From Bacillota bacterium (GTDB lineage Bacteria > Bacillota > Bacilli > Lactobacillales > Streptococcaceae): 10,539 nt of DNA. The notes below the pieces were generated by a model, which was not told the origin of the DNA, did not search any database, and worked only from the letters and a program-made list of their open reading frames with translations. The DNA lies in contig JAJXWC010000072.1 of the NCBI GenBank assembly GCA_021781855.1, positions 1 through 10,539 on the forward strand. The letters run 5' to 3'. Shown piece after piece: positions 1 through 6,002 of this stretch. Made by a program: the position numbers and the translations under genes. Each line of letters opens with the position of its first letter. Positions within the stretch are counted from its first letter, which is position 1.

Positions 1-40
1 TCAGCAGTATAACTTGATATTTTGCTTTCTTGATTATAAC

Positions 41-70
41 AAAAAAATGCCGAAAAAGGCACTTTTTTTT
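41..70 (-). terminator. Terminator after the ECF S-component gene
   Basis: TGCC (48-51) and GGCA (58-61) form a short stem around a six-base loop. It is flanked by seven A on one side and eight T on the other, which can extend the stem or serve as U-runs in either direction. It directly abuts the stop codon of the S-component gene, so it most likely ends that transcript. The symmetry means it could also stop a plus-strand transcript entering from the left. A TATAAT on the minus strand at 33-38, just beyond it, could be the -10 of the next gene outside the window, but I see no good -35. Confidence 0.7.
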
Positions 71-626
71 ACAAAATGGTTCTCCAGCGTGGCAATCTCA
101 GGCGAAGTGTTGCAATAATCAAAGTAACGATAAAGACCACAACTAACCGGTCCATATAATCCGTACCGATTTGAACCAAAATAATCGAAGCGGTCAAATT
201 AAGCCCGAAACCGTGAAGCGCCTGAACAATCAAACTTGAACCGCTTGAAGTGATACCGTGAAAGAGAATAACTGTAATCAGACTTGACAAAATCGTCCCT
301 GGAAAGCTGATTGCCAACGCTTTCCAAAATAATCTGGCTTTTTTAGGCTCAGACTTTTTAAGCACAAGCCCCGCCATAAGCCCGACAAGAATACCAACTG
401 GCGCAAAATAAAGTGAAAAAATATCAGTCGTCATCCAGCTTATCAATCCCGAAATCAAAGCAGTTGCCATTCCAAAAATCGGACCAAGCACCACAGCAGA
501 AAGCATCGTTCCAATCGTATCCAGATAAATCGGCAAGCGTAGAAAAAGTGCGATATTGCTGCCGACATAATTGAGTGCAACGCAGATTGCCATAAAAGCA
601 ATAATAAAAGCAGGTGTTTTTTTCAT
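69..626 (-). CDS. ECF transporter S component, probably for a queuosine precursor
   Basis: This 185-residue protein is almost entirely hydrophobic, with about five or six membrane segments and short loops, the usual size and build of an ECF-type S component (the substrate-binding membrane subunit that works with the shared EcfA/A'/T module). The segment around LPIYLDTIGTMLSAVVLGP (residues 31-49) is a characteristic S-component motif. The start is supported by GAGGA about 10 bases upstream of the ATG. No ECF ATPase or T subunit is nearby, as expected for a group II system with a shared module. The gene follows an IunH-family hydrolase controlled by a preQ1-I riboswitch, which suggests a QueT/QrtT-like role in importing queuine, preQ1 or a related base; this is inferred from context. 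A gap of 358 bases without a convincing promoter or terminator separates the two genes, so co-transcription is likely but unproved. Confidence 0.72.
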   Translation of the reverse strand: MKKTPAFIIAFMAICVALNYVGSNIALFLRLPIYLDTIGTMLSAVVLGPIFGMATALISGLISWMTTDIFSLYFAPVGILVGLMAGLVLKKSEPKKARLFWKALAISFPGTILSSLITVILFHGITSSGSSLIVQALHGFGLNLTASIILVQIGTDYMDRLVVVFIVTLIIATLRLRLPRWRTIL

Positions 627-984
627 ATTTAAGTTTTCCTCATCAATTTTATTTCAGCGAAAGAGCATAGAGCGACAGGATAATCTCATATCGTAGATAC
701 GAAATTACCAAAAGTTCCCCCATAAAATCAGTCGCTATACTTCATCATCAAAGACTTAACTTAGCAGGTGCTCGCCAGATTCTCCCTCCTTTTCAAGCAG
801 AGAAATAGTAACCCCTACAAAAGGCGAAATTTTTGCTTGCGATAAGCTTAACGGTAAATGCGCTGTCAACCTACCCGTTTTAGCTACTGCTAAAAACAGC
901 AAGCTCTGTTTTCGTCCTATTCCCCCCTTCAAGGACAGCGTGCCCCAACATCTGTTAGAAGCCCTTTCCTCACAGATGAAGTAA
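627..984. other. Intergenic stretch without a gene, mostly diverged repeat
   Basis: I see no plausible coding region in either strand here. The right part (864-990) is a copy of the dispersed intergenic repeat. A short perfect inverted repeat, TTTTAGC (878-884) and GCTAAAA (889-895), lies inside it without a following T-run, so it does not look like a terminator. The left part holds TACTTCATCATC (738-749), an inverted partial match to the repeat's end motif, which may mean the whole of 738-990 is one element with inverted ends. A TTGACA on the minus strand (864-869) has no acceptable -10 at 16 to 18 bases. Confidence 0.5.
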
Positions 985-990
985 TCACTT
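864..990 (-). repeat. Dispersed intergenic repeat, copy 1
   Basis: On the minus strand it begins with GTGATTACTTCATCTGTGAG and contains AGTAGCTAAAACGGGTAGGT further on. Both parts match the copies at 4621-4718 and 7812-7892 in the same order. The hydrolase stop codon (TGA, 985-987) lies inside the first motif, so the repeat starts at the gene's end. The extent is approximate. Confidence 0.55.
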
Positions 991-1959
991 TAATTCAGCT
1001 AAATCTTTAGCAATAATGGATTTTTCGGTGTGCAAAATGACGGAAAGAAAATCTTCGTAAAATTTAATTGATTGAGTTTGAGTCAAAATCTTGCTGTTGC
1101 TTGGTTTCTTATAAAAATCATGGTCATCAACAATGGTTTGTCCTAACGCAATGCCCTCTGTTACAATATCCACATAGCTTTCGATAAAATCAGGACAAAT
1201 CGTCGCATCAGCAAAATAAGCCACAGCAAGCGGGTCATTGATAACACAGCCGATAAGATGCTCATACTGCCAATGAAAATCGAAATAAAAACGTGTAATT
1301 TTAGCCACAAAGTTTGCGACTTCAGGATTGATTTTTGACATGTATTCTAAAAGATTGGGCGTGAGCACAATTTTCCGCGTAACATCAAGTCCAACCATTT
1401 CAATCGTTTTTCCAAGATGCGCATAGACAAATTGCGCAGCATCCGGGTCACACCAATAGTTATATTCGGCGACCGGACTACAGTTTCCGTGTGATTTATA
1501 GCTTCCACCCATACTTACAAAGCGGGATAAATTTTGTCCCAAAGCTGCATTTTTCTGCAAAGCCCGTGCAATATTTGTCAACGGTCCAAGCGCAATGAGC
1601 GAAATGTCTGTTTTTTCCGTAAAAATCCTCGCTAAAAAATCACTTGCTGGCTCTGACTGAGCAGTCAAATTCGATGAAATGGTCAAATTGCTCTCACCCA
1701 GCCCATCAAATCCATGTGTGTCCTGAGCACTGACAAATTCACGCTTCAGCGGAAAATTTGTGCCGACGTACACTGGAATTTCCGTGCGATGCGTCAATTC
1801 ACGTATTTTAAATGCGTTTTTCATTCCCAATTCCACAGGAACATTGCCCTCAGTGATGGTAATAGCAACCACTTCTAAATCCTTGTGCTGCAAAGCATAA
1901 AGAAGTGCGAGCGCATCGTCAATTCCAGGGTCGCAGTCAATAATAATCTTTTGTTTCAT
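985..1959 (-). CDS. IunH-family nucleoside hydrolase, probable queuosine/nucleoside salvage enzyme
   Basis: The 324-residue protein belongs to the inosine-uridine preferring nucleoside hydrolase family, which splits the N-glycosidic bond of ribonucleosides to base and ribose using a bound calcium ion. The calcium-binding signature DCDPGIDDA is at residues 8-16. ALGPLTNIA, the GGSY...GN...AEYNYWCDPDAA block and a C-terminal NDPLAVAY follow in family order. The last block usually reads HDP, with the His near the leaving base; here it is Asn, as I recall for some Firmicutes members. I place the start at the ATG at 1957-1959, six bases after GAGAGGAG; a longer frame would begin inside the leader terminator. 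The preQ1-I riboswitch upstream and the S component downstream suggest a QueK-like role, releasing queuine or a related 7-deazaguanine from its nucleoside. That specificity is inference; a general purine or pyrimidine nucleosidase is the alternative. Confidence 0.88.
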   Translation of the reverse strand: MKQKIIIDCDPGIDDALALLYALQHKDLEVVAITITEGNVPVELGMKNAFKIRELTHRTEIPVYVGTNFPLKREFVSAQDTHGFDGLGESNLTISSNLTAQSEPASDFLARIFTEKTDISLIALGPLTNIARALQKNAALGQNLSRFVSMGGSYKSHGNCSPVAEYNYWCDPDAAQFVYAHLGKTIEMVGLDVTRKIVLTPNLLEYMSKINPEVANFVAKITRFYFDFHWQYEHLIGCVINDPLAVAYFADATICPDFIESYVDIVTEGIALGQTIVDDHDFYKKPSNSKILTQTQSIKFYEDFLSVILHTEKSIIAKDLAELK

Positions 1960-1975
1960 TTTTTCTCCTCTCTGT

Positions 1976-2015
1976 ATAAAATAAAAACTGATTTTGCATA
2001 ACACAAAACCAGCTT
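1976..2015 (-). terminator. Riboswitch-controlled leader terminator
   Basis: In the transcript, CUGGUUUUG (2012-2004) pairs with CAAAAUCAG (1996-1988) over nine pairs with one G-U, closing a seven-base loop. UUUUU-A-UUUU follows directly. The 5' arm is also the end of GUUUUUAAGCUGG (2021-2009), which is largely complementary to CCAGAAUAAAAAAC (2078-2065), the 3' strand and A-rich tail of the preQ1 aptamer. Ligand binding would tie up that tail, free the arm and allow termination; without ligand the antiterminator would form. The hairpin lies 17 to 30 bases before the Shine-Dalgarno sequence of the hydrolase gene. Confidence 0.82.
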
Positions 2016-2060
2016 AAAAACAGTCGTAAATTTACAAGCAACTCATAAAAGTGCCTTTTA

Positions 2061-2095
2061 CTTAGTTTTTTATTCTGGGAAGTTTTCGAACCAGT
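2061..2095 (-). promoter_or_regulatory. preQ1-I riboswitch aptamer
   Basis: Read on the minus strand, the segment has CUGG (2094-2091) and CCAG (2078-2075) as stem P1. The loop reads GGUUC-GAAA-AC-UU-CCC, and the tail is AAUAAAAAACUAAG. This matches the preQ1 class I pattern (GGUUC, variable loop, AC..CCC, then AUAAAAAACUA) and its unusually small size of about 35 bases. It lies about 25 bases after the predicted transcription start and just before a terminator/antiterminator pair. Known preQ1-I switches repress queuosine biosynthesis or transport genes when preQ1 is abundant, so the hydrolase and S-component genes below should be off when preQ1 is plentiful. Confidence 0.88.
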
Positions 2096-2126
2096 CTAGG
2101 CAAATGCCTAATTTATGCACTTTGAT

Positions 2127-2155
2127 ATTATAACGAATTTTTTGGATTTTAGCAA
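2127..2155 (-). promoter_or_regulatory. Vegetative promoter of the riboswitch-hydrolase unit
   Basis: TTGCTA (2155-2150) and TATAAT (2132-2127) are separated by exactly 17 bases on the minus strand. Transcription would start near 2120, giving a leader of about 160 bases that holds the aptamer and terminator. The -35 lies only 14 bases beyond the stop of the ABC-F gene, and no terminator separates them, so read-through from that gene is possible. Confidence 0.82.
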
Positions 2156-2168
2156 AAATTCATGTTTT

Positions 2169-4037
2169 TCAAGCTCTTTCAGAAAGATATTCCCAACGTT
2201 CATATTTTTCTTCGAGCACTTGCGTTTTTTCATCAAGCTCTTTTTGCAATTCAAGCAAAAGTTCACTATTTGAACCATTCTCATTCATTTCAATATCAAT
2301 TTGTTCAATACGCGCTTCAAGAACAGCAATTTCTTCTTCAATCGTTGCCCATTCTTTCTTTTCCATGTAGGTCAATTTTGGCTTCGTTTCCTGACGACGT
2401 TTTTCATTATTATCCAACTTTTCGTCGGATTTGACCGCTTCGTCAACAGCTTTTTGTTCAGATTTGACCGCCAAATAATCACTATAAGCACCAAAATAAT
2501 GATTGATTGTCCCTTGCTCAAAAGCTAGTAATTCAGAGCTTACCTTATCTTGAAAATAACGGTCATGCGAAACGGTTAATACTGCCCCTGAAAAAGTCGC
2601 AAGAAAATTTTCGAGTACAGTTAATGTTGCGATATCCAAGTCATTCGTCGGCTCGTCAAGCAACAGAACATTCGGCTGTAAAAGCAAAATTTTAAGCAGA
2701 TAAAGTCGTTTTTTCTCACCGCCCGAAAGCTTAGAAATCAGCGTGCCATGACTACTGCGCGGAAAAAGAAATTGCTCCAGCAAATTAACCACTGAAATGT
2801 TCTCGCCACTCGTATTATGCGCTGCAGCAGCCGTTTCTTCAAGAAAATTAATGATTCGTTTGCTTTCGTCCAAACCTCTGATTTCTTGACTGAAATAACC
2901 AATTTTTACCGTTTCGCCAATTTCCAGAATCCCATCAGAAAGTGGCAACTCTTCTGCAATAATATTGAGCAAGGTCGATTTTCCAACACCATTATCTCCG
3001 ACAATCCCAATCCGAGCGTGCGGTTGCACAATCAGATTAAAATCCTCAAAAATTTTCCTATCCGGATAACTAAAACCTGCAGATTTGAAATTAATCACTT
3101 TTTTGCCCAACCGAGTGCTCGCAATGTTCACATCAAGCTCCCCTGCCGCTTTTGATGTTTTAACATTCTCTTTCAAATCTTCAAAACGGTTAATTCTTGC
3201 TTGTTGTTTCGTACTGCGTGCTTGCGGTGATTTACGAATCCAAATCAGCTCAGATTTATAAAGTTGCTTTGCCTTGTGACTCATGGCAGCCTCACGTTCT
3301 TCATCTTCTGCCTTTTTGACAAGATAATCTTGATAATTTCCCTGATACTCTTTAAGCCCCGCATTATCTAACTCAAAAATCCGCGTTGCCACATTATCCA
3401 AAAAATAACGGTCATGCGTCACAAAGAGCACTGTGCGCTTTGCATTTTTCAAATAATTCTGCAGCCAAGCAATTGTTTCAACATCAAGATGATTGGTAGG
3501 CTCATCAAGCAGCAGCAAATCTGACGAATTGACCAGTGCCTGCGCCAATTGAACTCGCCGCTTTTGACCGCCTGATAAAGTTCCAATCAAATTCGACGGA
3601 TGAGGTAAATTCAGCTTTGACAGCACCGTTTTAACATCTGCTTCCACTTGCCAAGCATTGAGCATATCCATCTCTGCCTGAGCACGCTCAAGATTTGACA
3701 AATCCGTCAAATTCTCCAAAGCATTTTCATAAGCCTTAATCGCCCGCATTTGCGGCAGACTTTCATCCAAGACTGCATCCAAAATTGTCATAGTATCAGC
3801 AAAATCTGGCTCCTGCATCAAATAAGTTATCTTATAATTGACAGGTTTGTCAAAAGGCGAAACATCCCCATCAAAGCCGCTCACTCCGCTAATCACATTG
3901 AGCAACGTTGTTTTCCCTGTTCCATTTACCCCAAGCAGTCCAATGCGGTCAAGGTCATGAATAATGAAATTTACCTTATCAAAAACTACCTTATCCCCAA
4001 CGCTTTTTGTCAAATCTTGTGTAATAAAATCTGCCAT
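2169..4037 (-). CDS. ABC-F family ATPase, YfmR/Uup type
   Basis: This 622-residue protein has two ABC nucleotide-binding domains and no membrane segments, which defines the ABC-F family of ribosome-associated translation factors. Domain 1 has Walker A GVNGTGKTT (36-44), signature LSGGQ (154-158) and Walker B LLLLDEPTNHLD (174-185). A charged linker follows. Domain 2 has Walker A GDNGVGKST (about 347-355), signature LSGGE (about 433-437) and LLLDEPTNDLD. The C-terminal 80 or so residues, starting near KPKLTYMEKKEW, form a charged coiled-coil tail ending in ERWEYLSE, typical of YfmR and Uup. Those homologues act at the ribosomal E site and relieve stalled or short peptide synthesis; antibiotic resistance is not implied. 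The start codon has only a weak Shine-Dalgarno region (CGGAAACGAG, distant). Possible promoters are listed separately. Confidence 0.93.
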   Translation of the reverse strand: MADFITQDLTKSVGDKVVFDKVNFIIHDLDRIGLLGVNGTGKTTLLNVISGVSGFDGDVSPFDKPVNYKITYLMQEPDFADTMTILDAVLDESLPQMRAIKAYENALENLTDLSNLERAQAEMDMLNAWQVEADVKTVLSKLNLPHPSNLIGTLSGGQKRRVQLAQALVNSSDLLLLDEPTNHLDVETIAWLQNYLKNAKRTVLFVTHDRYFLDNVATRIFELDNAGLKEYQGNYQDYLVKKAEDEEREAAMSHKAKQLYKSELIWIRKSPQARSTKQQARINRFEDLKENVKTSKAAGELDVNIASTRLGKKVINFKSAGFSYPDRKIFEDFNLIVQPHARIGIVGDNGVGKSTLLNIIAEELPLSDGILEIGETVKIGYFSQEIRGLDESKRIINFLEETAAAAHNTSGENISVVNLLEQFLFPRSSHGTLISKLSGGEKKRLYLLKILLLQPNVLLLDEPTNDLDIATLTVLENFLATFSGAVLTVSHDRYFQDKVSSELLAFEQGTINHYFGAYSDYLAVKSEQKAVDEAVKSDEKLDNNEKRRQETKPKLTYMEKKEWATIEEEIAVLEARIEQIDIEMNENGSNSELLLELQKELDEKTQVLEEKYERWEYLSERA

Positions 4038-4060
4038 AATCTTGTTTTTTCTCGTTTCCG

Positions 4061-4089
4061 TCTATAATTCTTTTTCAATTATAACACAA
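4061..4089 (-). promoter_or_regulatory. Possible promoter of the ABC-F gene
   Basis: TTGTGT (4089-4084), a 17-base spacer and TATAGA (4066-4061) form one candidate on the minus strand. A better -10, TATAAT (4083-4078), lies within that spacer but has no clear -35. Either would start transcription 20 to 45 bases before the ATG. No convincing terminator separates this point from the comX-like gene, whose stop is at 4111. Confidence 0.45.
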
Positions 4090-4110
4090 AACAAAAGCCC
4101 AAACTTAACA

Positions 4111-4587
4111 TTAGTTGTATTGATAGAGTACAGCTTTGACCTTTTGTTTCATACGAGACTTGTCCATTCGTGCCAATTTTTCTCCCTGAAGTTGCGAATA
4201 TAAAAGCTGTTGATATTTGGGAGTCAAACGCTCTGCGATTTCTTGAGTCAGATTCGTATAAATCATCTCTTGTTCTGGTGTTGCATAATTCCCATTCAAA
4301 AAATCAGCATGCTCATAAACATTAAGCGTCAAAGGAAGACTATTAATCATTCGTTTTTGAACCTTTGTGCTCCGAAGTTCGTCAATCAAACGCTGACGAT
4401 AGCGTACTTTAAAATACACGTGCAGTTTTTCCTCTGAACAACCTGCTTTCAAAACTTCAAACAGAATAATTCTTCCCTCTTGAACATAATCATCATAATC
4501 CCAAAGCTTAATTCTAATGTCTCGCATCGCTTTGATAACAATCGGCTTTAATCTCTCAAATTGTCTTTCAAAATCCTCAAATATCAT
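4111..4587 (-). CDS. comX: ComX-type alternative sigma factor (competence master regulator)
   Basis: The 158-residue protein matches the ComX/SigX family, which directs RNA polymerase to late competence genes for DNA uptake and recombination. Diagnostic stretches are LWDYDDYVQEG (28-38, cf. LWELSDWDQEG in pneumococcal ComX, from memory) in the region-2 part, and YFKVRYRQRLIDELR (58-72) followed by QKR. The C-terminal part, from about 115, is basic and helical, consistent with a degenerate region 4. Length fits the family (about 155 to 165). The RBS is modest: AAAGGG 11 bases before the ATG, with GGAG further up. The 5' flank is occupied by a copy of the dispersed repeat, and a TATTGT (4659-4654) there is only a weak -10. 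Upstream in the same orientation lie a 26-codon ORF and an Rgg regulator, which may control it. No late-gene Com box was found in the window's intergenic regions, so its targets lie elsewhere. Confidence 0.85.
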   Translation of the reverse strand: MIFEDFERQFERLKPIVIKAMRDIRIKLWDYDDYVQEGRIILFEVLKAGCSEEKLHVYFKVRYRQRLIDELRSTKVQKRMINSLPLTLNVYEHADFLNGNYATPEQEMIYTNLTQEIAERLTPKYQQLLYSQLQGEKLARMDKSRMKQKVKAVLYQYN

Positions 4588-4620
4588 CTGCTTACTTTCC
4601 CTTTCTCCGTAACTTTAAAA

Positions 4621-4718
4621 GTTCACTGTGCCGTTAAGCTATCCATTTTCGCTACAATACACTTTACCTAAGCGCTCATCTATGAAGTAAATCTCCCTCA
4701 CAGATGAAGCAATCACTT
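4621..4718 (-). repeat. Dispersed intergenic repeat, copy 2
   Basis: It begins with GTGATTGCTTCATCTGTGAG, one base different from copy 1, followed by a second, imperfect unit ending TTCATAGATGAG (4675-4686). Further on, TGTAGCGAAAATGGATAGCT matches copy 3 closely. It fills the whole space between the 26-codon ORF, whose stop codon it overlaps, and the comX-like gene, so any promoter of comX lies within it or upstream of it. Confidence 0.55.
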
Positions 4719-4737
4719 AAAAGTCAAAACTTTTAAG
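4716..4737 (-). repeat. Perfect 8-bp inverted repeat at the end of the short ORF
   Basis: CTTAAAAG (4737-4730 on the minus strand) and CTTTTAAG (4723-4716) flank a six-base loop, TTTTGA. It covers the last codons and stop of the 26-codon ORF. There is no T-run after it, so it is not a standard terminator. It could be an RNA hairpin or a protein-binding dyad upstream of comX. Confidence 0.5.
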
Positions 4738-4797
4738 AATTTCAAAAGCCATTGTTTGAAACGGAATAATTAATTCCAATACTGACACCATGCTCAT
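4717..4797 (-). CDS. 26-residue peptide between rgg and comX, candidate signalling peptide
   Basis: ATG at 4795-4797 is preceded by TGAGGA with eight bases between GAGG and the ATG, as good a ribosome binding site as any annotated gene here. The frame runs 26 codons to TAA. The peptide begins MSMVSVLELIIPFQTM and ends AFEILKSFDF: a hydrophobic first half and a short charged, aromatic end. It lies 102 bases after the rgg stop and 129 before the comX-like start, all in one orientation, as comS sits between comR and comX in streptococci. Differences matter: there is no WW motif of ComS and no MKK start of SHP peptides. The C-terminal octamer starts with Glu, as many mature SHPs do. A terminator-like repeat precedes it and no clear private promoter is visible. 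It could also be a small membrane-active peptide or a chance ORF whose natural end was replaced by the repeat. Confidence 0.5.
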   Translation of the reverse strand: MSMVSVLELIIPFQTMAFEILKSFDF

Positions 4798-4817
4798 CTT
4801 ACATTCCTCATTTCTAT

Positions 4818-4845
4818 AAAAAAAGTAGTTAACAATTTAACTACT
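4818..4845 (-). terminator. Perfect 9-bp inverted repeat with T-run after rgg
   Basis: AGTAGTTAA (4845-4837) and TTAACTACT (4832-4824) on the minus strand enclose a four-base loop and run into seven T. It is 55 bases after the rgg stop and fits an intrinsic terminator, though the stem is A/T-rich. It ends only eight bases before the Shine-Dalgarno sequence of the short ORF. A dyad followed by a T-tract is also the layout of ComR/Rgg operators, so a double role is possible; that is inference. Confidence 0.65.
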
Positions 4846-4899
4846 CATAGTTTAGCATATAAAACGATTACATTTTTTATTTCATACATAAAAGCATAA

Positions 4900-5754
4900 T
4901 TACAAACGTTCAATTTCGGAAGTTAATGATTTAGCTTTATCAAAATATCCCAAGTTTTCCAGCATTTCACTACAGCTTTTCATCAAATCCATTCCTTCTT
5001 TTTTACCCGTTTTGTATAAATATCGACCTTTATTATATTTCAACATCAGTCGTTCATACATGAGTTCAATAGATAAATTTTGATTTTCAAGGTATTTCAA
5101 ATATTTCAGTGCAAGATGGTATTCTCCCTTATCAATCCAAACCGCAAGTAAATTAAGGAGCACACGAACCACACGCTGATAGTTTCCCACGATATTTTTA
5201 TAAAAAGCCAGCTTATGAAAAACTTCCTGTCCCAAAAGTTTCAATGTTCCATTGTCAAAAACACTTACACAACAGCCAAAAGCCCAAAATTCAAAGCGGC
5301 CCCAATCTTCCACATTCATTAAATAATCCGTCAAAAATTTAATATCGTCTTTAAAGGGCTTAAAATTTTCAGAAACATAGGAAAGCATCACTTCAATAAC
5401 CGTAACATTTATCTTGATATACTTTTTCTGCGGCTCCATTTTTTGCTTATTTTGCCAAATTGCAAGCATCCGTTTCAGTTTTTCCTCGTCTTTGGCATCA
5501 TAGGCATGTGCCAAATCCATTCTGAAAGTATCTTCTTCCGACAGATTGTATTCATTGAAAATACTTTGAAATTCATCAAGTGTGACCGCCATATTTTGTA
5601 GGAGTCCCAAAAAACGGTCAACTGTAAGCGTACTTTTTCCATTCTCAAACCGAGAAATTTGCGGCTGTCTTACCAGATTATCAGCAATATTTGCAGCAGA
5701 CAAATGTTTAGATTTACGAATTTGTTTAAGAACCGCTCCCGTTCCCCTATTCAT
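4900..5754 (-). CDS. Rgg/GadR/MutR-family transcriptional regulator
   Basis: The 284-residue protein has the length and layout of Rgg regulators: an N-terminal Xre-type helix-turn-helix (about residues 7-62), with LVRQPQISRFENGKSTLTVD holding the recognition helix, then a long all-helical C-terminal domain of TPR-like repeats that in relatives binds a short peptide imported by the oligopeptide permease. GRFEFWAFGCCVSVFDNGTL is typical of that domain. It resembles Rgg/SHP regulators more than ComR, whose N-terminus differs. A start with AGGAG and nine bases spacing supports the ATG. An inverted repeat spans its own -10, suggesting autoregulation. Downstream are a 26-codon ORF and a comX-like gene in the same orientation, so a role in turning on competence through a peptide signal is proposed. 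Rgg proteins also control bacteriocins, glucan synthesis or acid response, so the target is not certain. Confidence 0.9.
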   Translation of the reverse strand: MNRGTGAVLKQIRKSKHLSAANIADNLVRQPQISRFENGKSTLTVDRFLGLLQNMAVTLDEFQSIFNEYNLSEEDTFRMDLAHAYDAKDEEKLKRMLAIWQNKQKMEPQKKYIKINVTVIEVMLSYVSENFKPFKDDIKFLTDYLMNVEDWGRFEFWAFGCCVSVFDNGTLKLLGQEVFHKLAFYKNIVGNYQRVVRVLLNLLAVWIDKGEYHLALKYLKYLENQNLSIELMYERLMLKYNKGRYLYKTGKKEGMDLMKSCSEMLENLGYFDKAKSLTSEIERL

Positions 5755-5782
5755 TTTTGTTTTCTCCTATGCTCATATGTAT

Positions 5783-5812
5783 AAAATTTACATTGATTAT
5801 AACATAAATTTT
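5783..5812 (-). promoter_or_regulatory. rgg promoter with dyad across the -10
   Basis: TATAAT (5801-5796 on the minus strand) lies about 42 bases before the rgg start codon. It sits inside a perfect 8-bp inverted repeat, AAAATTTA (5783-5790) and TAAATTTT (5805-5812). The -35 region is poor. The dyad is a plausible operator for Rgg itself or another regulator, but A/T-rich dyads of this size do arise by chance in such DNA. Confidence 0.5.
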
Positions 5813-6002
5813 AAATATTGCATGGTTTAAAGTAATCTTTCTATTATTTTTATCATTTAAAACTACTTACGTATTTTGTACCGGAAAAGCCGATAGTATT
5901 GCTTTTTGCATATGAGTCATCAATATATACTCACTTTAAACTGATGCTCTTCATGAAAATAAGTTTGCTATTTGTAATGCTCATAAAAATGCAACAATTA
6001 CT

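Noticed and set aside
878..895. TTTTAGC/GCTAAAA inverted repeat as a terminator between hydrolase and S-component genes
   Set aside because: No T-run follows on either strand, so it gives no reason to split the operon.
1960..2004. Longer hydrolase start giving 15 extra N-terminal residues
   Set aside because: The extra codons lie in the riboswitch terminator stem and U-run, and the strong GAGAGGAG fits the inner ATG at 1957-1959.
2162..4203. Several plus-strand open frames of 60 to 112 codons opposite the ABC-F and comX genes
   Set aside because: All are shadows of conserved minus-strand proteins and lack RBS.
4111..5880. Late-competence Com box (TACGAATA-like) sequences
   Set aside because: Near matches such as TACGAATC occur only inside coding regions of comX and rgg and are not placed as promoters.
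5867..5920. Minus-strand 17-codon ORF (MTHMQKAILSAFPVQNT) between LysR and rgg
   Set aside because: Only a very weak GTGAG lies upstream at poor distance, and there is no further support for translation.
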